From contig JAQGOE010000032.1 in NCBI GenBank assembly GCA_028293725.1, positions 12,998-76,997 on the forward strand: a stretch of DNA of 64,000 nucleotides, in the 5' to 3' direction. The notes under the pieces are model-generated. The model saw only the letters and a list, made by a program, of their open reading frames with translations, was not told the DNA's origin and did not search any database. Made by a program: the position numbers and the translations under genes. Positions 61,467-64,000 of this stretch are shown piece by piece; position 1 is the stretch's first letter; the number at the start of each line of letters is the position of its first letter. The DNA is from Gammaproteobacteria bacterium. GTDB lineage: Bacteria > Pseudomonadota > Gammaproteobacteria > Steroidobacterales > Steroidobacteraceae.

Positions 61467-62824
61467 GCAGTGATATGCCTGTGTATTTTCTGGATCAGAT
61501 TGTGCAAGCGGTCCAGCGGCACCCGACGGCCCGCGCGCGCATCAGCGTACCAGCCCCTGAGCTGGTGGAGCTCGGCTGGCGTGACACTGGAGTGATGTTC
61601 GAGGAATTCCCACGGCGGACTCCCCATCCCGCGTCCGGGCATCGACTCGCCTTCCTCGCGCGCCGACGGCACCCGCTCACGAACCCGCCGAAAGAAGTGC
61701 TCAAACAATCCCAATGCCCCCGCCGCAGGCGTCACCACCCGCGCCAGGAACCCCCCGGTGGCCTGCACGAGCTCAGCCTCACGCGGCGCCGGCCCGCGCA
61801 GTGCCGGCAATTGCAACCTCGTAGACCCAATAACCCAACAAAGCCACAAAGCCGCAAGGATTCCAATCGTCTCGTAGAGCCGCCGGTCACTGTAGAACTT
61901 GGCCGGGTCGTACGCCGCACCCAGTCCCTGGTGCAGGTCGTCAAACAGCACCGCTCCTCTCGGTCCGACAGTTGCCCCAACAATGTTCGCCAGCAACCGC
62001 GCGTTGTCGGCAAGCCCAAGCGCCCGATTCGTGAACAACGACCCCAGACCACTCACAATGACTCGTCCGTTCCCAAGCGAGCGCGTCCACAACACGCTTT
62101 CGCCAGTCTCACGCTCGTGCGCCAGCGAGAAAACAAACCCGTCGTAAGGAATCTTCGCAGCCCACGCTTGCCACGGATAGTCAGACAACGCCACAGCGGT
62201 GCGCACGCCCTCGAAGTATGGGTGCGGCCCGTTGGGCACCAACGTGCCTCGCTGCGGCTGCGCGAAAGCTCGCGCGGTTGCCGCGATACGAGCCCCCACA
62301 TCGTCCGCCCCGTTCGCCTTCGCCGACTGCGACGGCGACGGCGAGCCTATCCGCCCCGGACCCGGCTGCTCCATTCCTCGGACCGCATCAAACTCCAGGC
62401 CCGTCAGGAGACTCAAATCCCCCGCCACCGGCCGCCCCACCGCGAACGCCCAGTCCGGATCATCCGACAGCGCAGCAAGCACCAACAGCGTATTGCCCGC
62501 CCGCACCCAGGTATCGAGCGGCCGGAACTCCTCTGTCTTGAAGGCATTCACCGCCGGCAGAGTCACAATGAGAAGATTCCCCGCAGCAGGCAGCGAGGCG
62601 CGGCCAACCCACTTATCAAAGCGATCTCGAACCGATACTGTTTTGACGTGCTCCTCATCGAGCCACACCATCGCCCCGTGGTAGCCGTTACCTCGCCGCT
62701 CCTCGGATGTCGGACCAGGTACGCCACCCCGCCCGTTAGTGACATCGTCCCCATGTAAGAACATCGCGAGAAACAGGGCCAGCGCGCCGAGCGCACACAG
62801 AAGAGTAATAAGACGCTCTTTCAT
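61463..62824 (-). CDS. DUF4350 domain protein
   Basis: A 453-residue protein with an N-terminal signal or anchor (LITLLCALGALALFLAMFL), a DUF4350 domain (about 40-270, with DTWVRAGNTLLVLAAL) and a second transmembrane helix near 320 (IGILAALWLCWVIGSTRLQLPAL). It belongs to the MoxR/DUF58/DUF4129 cluster; no enzymatic role is known. Both ends overlap the neighbours by 4 bases. Confidence 0.88.
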   Translation of the reverse strand: MKERLITLLCALGALALFLAMFLHGDDVTNGRGGVPGPTSEERRGNGYHGAMVWLDEEHVKTVSVRDRFDKWVGRASLPAAGNLLIVTLPAVNAFKTEEFRPLDTWVRAGNTLLVLAALSDDPDWAFAVGRPVAGDLSLLTGLEFDAVRGMEQPGPGRIGSPSPSQSAKANGADDVGARIAATARAFAQPQRGTLVPNGPHPYFEGVRTAVALSDYPWQAWAAKIPYDGFVFSLAHERETGESVLWTRSLGNGRVIVSGLGSLFTNRALGLADNARLLANIVGATVGPRGAVLFDDLHQGLGAAYDPAKFYSDRRLYETIGILAALWLCWVIGSTRLQLPALRGPAPREAELVQATGGFLARVVTPAAGALGLFEHFFRRVRERVPSAREEGESMPGRGMGSPPWEFLEHHSSVTPAELHQLRGWYADARAGRRVPLDRLHNLIQKIHRHITA

Positions 62825-63942
62825 AAACCCGCGCCGGCGCCATCGGGCCCAATCCGCTCCAGCAACACCCTCCCCCCCTCAACAGCCGCCGCAATATCGA
62901 CATCCGACACCGCGACATTCGAAAATCGCACCCGCTCCGCAGTCCGAGCCAACTCCTCCAGCCGATCCCGATCCTCCTCCTCCGGTAGCCGCGCCATCCG
63001 CGTCAACTCACCCGCGGTAAGCCCACGCGCCGCCCGCAACCGCCCACCCTCAACGAGACGACCCACCACCAACTCGAGCAACACCCCCGGCCGCCGCGGC
63101 AGTGGCACGCTCAGCACATCACCCCACGCAAGACCACCGTCATGCCGCACGCCACCCGGCGAATCCGCAAGAACCGCAAACCGCCGCCGCCATCCACCGA
63201 ACACGCCGCCAACACGCAATTCGTTAGCCACGATAACGACAGCCAACACCACGACGATGACCAGCGCCACATAGGAGACGAGCTCAACCAAGGCCTGAGA
63301 CAACCCACTCTGTCCGATGATGCGCGCGAGCCACCCCTCAGCCACCGCGGGCTCGGGCTCCTCGAAGAGGTTCCGGAGCCACACCTTCGTACGAGCCCAC
63401 CAGCCACCGTGCTCGTCTTCGCTTCGCGCCAGGCTCGCCAGAATATCGGGCACACTTTCGACCCCCGGCGGACGCTCTCGCCCACGCGCCGTGGCCCCAA
63501 CGGTCAGCTCACGCGAGACAACTTCCCGCAGCTCACGCAGCCCCCCGGCCGACAAATCATTTCCAGGCCGCCGCCAATCACGCGGCAACCAGACCGACAA
63601 GCCACTTTCATCGAGACGCCGAACCAGCGTCGGGCACCGCGCGACAACCCGGTCGTAACCGATGTCGATGTCAGAATTGAGCCTGAGAAGGCAGGAGTCG
63701 ATCGCGTCCAACGCCAACAGCCGCGTATCGGCCGGCAGCCCACCAACTCGCGGCGCATCGGCCCGCGACCCGCCAGCCCGCGGCACATCAGCCGCCAGCG
63801 CATCCGCCCGCGACCCGCCAGCCCGTGGCACATCAGCCGGCACCCCTCCCACCCGTGGCGCGTCCGCCCACGCCGCCACCACCCACAACACCATCCCACC
63901 CAGCAGCACCGCCCACCCACCGGCTCTGCCGCCACTCCTCAT
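62821..63942 (-). CDS. DUF4129 domain protein with repeat-rich N-terminus
   Basis: A 373-residue protein: signal peptide (residues 1-26), a low-complexity region with repeated ADVPRAGGSRADA units (about 30-65), a periplasmic part, one transmembrane helix near 220-245 (ALVELVSYVALVIVVVLAVVIVANEL) and a C-terminal DUF4129 domain (LELVVGRLVEGGRLRAARGLTAGELTRMA). It is the usual gene next to DUF4350. It starts 3 bases after the stop of the partial gene upstream. The repeats are also visible in the DNA. Confidence 0.85.
   Translation of the reverse strand: MRSGGRAGGWAVLLGGMVLWVVAAWADAPRVGGVPADVPRAGGSRADALAADVPRAGGSRADAPRVGGLPADTRLLALDAIDSCLLRLNSDIDIGYDRVVARCPTLVRRLDESGLSVWLPRDWRRPGNDLSAGGLRELREVVSRELTVGATARGRERPPGVESVPDILASLARSEDEHGGWWARTKVWLRNLFEEPEPAVAEGWLARIIGQSGLSQALVELVSYVALVIVVVLAVVIVANELRVGGVFGGWRRRFAVLADSPGGVRHDGGLAWGDVLSVPLPRRPGVLLELVVGRLVEGGRLRAARGLTAGELTRMARLPEEEDRDRLEELARTAERVRFSNVAVSDVDIAAAVEGGRVLLERIGPDGAGAGL
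63755..63839. repeat. Two 40-bp direct repeats coding for ADVPRAGGSRADA
   Basis: Copies at 63755-63794 and 63800-63839 are 38/40 identical and 45 bases apart, i.e. exactly 15 codons, so the reading frame is kept. This is a recent in-frame duplication in the periplasmic linker of the DUF4129 protein. Confidence 0.75.
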
Positions 63943-63945
63943 AAC

Positions 63946-64000
63946 CTACTCGACCGCCAGGTCCACGATCCGCTGCTTCAGGTCGGTGCCTTCCTTACGC
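63946..64000 (-). CDS. Partial CDS, C-terminus of the first gene of the MoxR cluster
   Basis: The last 17 codons (ending KQRIVDLAVE, TAG) of a gene entering from the right. It stops 3 bases before the DUF4129 start, so it belongs to the same operon. Too short to name. Confidence 0.45.
   Translation of the reverse strand, partial: RKEGTDLKQRIVDLAVE

Noticed and set aside
61475..62758. A 427-codon open frame on the plus strand
   Set aside because: Antisense shadow of the DUF4350 gene; Arg/Pro-rich and without domains.
1..64000. CRISPR arrays, complete insertion sequences and rRNA genes
   Set aside because: I looked for regularly spaced repeats, transposase motifs with terminal repeats and rRNA cores, and saw none.

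Overview
The window is chromosomal DNA from a Gram-negative, high-GC proteobacterium, most likely a gammaproteobacterium related to the Steroidobacter/Nevskia/Xanthomonas side of the class. Reasons are the housekeeping block ychF-pth-rplY-prs-tRNA-Gln-ispE-lolB, a divergent prfA, a lipoprotein-sorting gene, a TonB-dependent receptor and an RND/EmrAB-type outer-membrane channel. The genus is inference; no rRNA is present.

Layout. (1) 1-9 kb: a redox and stress region read mostly leftward: a partial outer-membrane protein, wrbA, a truncated crotonase, an acetoacetate-decarboxylase-family gene, an alpha/beta hydrolase with OsmC, a secreted SnoaL-like protein, two NAD(P)-binding reductases and a cyanide-insensitive type bd oxidase flanked by small membrane proteins. 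(2) 9-14 kb: a NarL-type response regulator facing a very large beta-propeller sensor kinase, then a DoxX-like membrane protein and an AraC regulator. (3) 14-22 kb: an isochorismatase-like hydrolase, a complete EmrA-EmrB-OprM type efflux operon, pirin, an azoreductase, and a mosaic of a pirin pseudogene joined to a VapC toxin remnant. (4) 22-36 kb: a catabolic cluster for an N-methylated (betaine-like) compound: TonB receptor, Rieske oxygenase, heterotetrameric sarcosine oxidase (soxB-D-A-G), an AraC regulator, an MFS transporter and a dimethylglycine-dehydrogenase-like flavoprotein. (5) 36-44.6 kb: a decaying genomic island with a DUF429 / 47-residue protein / DUF262-HNH / large-protein operon that looks like a defence cassette, a membrane sensor with an AlbA_2 domain, a frameshifted lipocalin-like gene, and a tyrosine integrase whose last codons lie inside tRNA-Met. 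(6) 44.6-64 kb: two tandem GntR/HutC regulators with a palindrome in the promoter spacer, a REC-GAF-GGDEF-EAL protein, the housekeeping block, prfA, and a MoxR/DUF58/DUF4350/DUF4129 operon convergent with RDD/SpoIIM genes.

How the parts may work together. In the catabolic cluster the receptor would import the substrate across the outer membrane, the Rieske enzyme and the DMGDH-like enzyme would remove N-methyl groups, and the sarcosine oxidase would finish the oxidation to glycine and methylene-tetrahydrofolate; the AraC protein is the likely regulator and carries a repeated site directly at its own start codon. In the island, several genes are broken (an in-frame amber, a DUF429 frameshift, a lipocalin frameshift), so it looks like a once active defence island now decaying. 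A complete prfA (RF1) in the same window means the two amber codons noted should really terminate translation.
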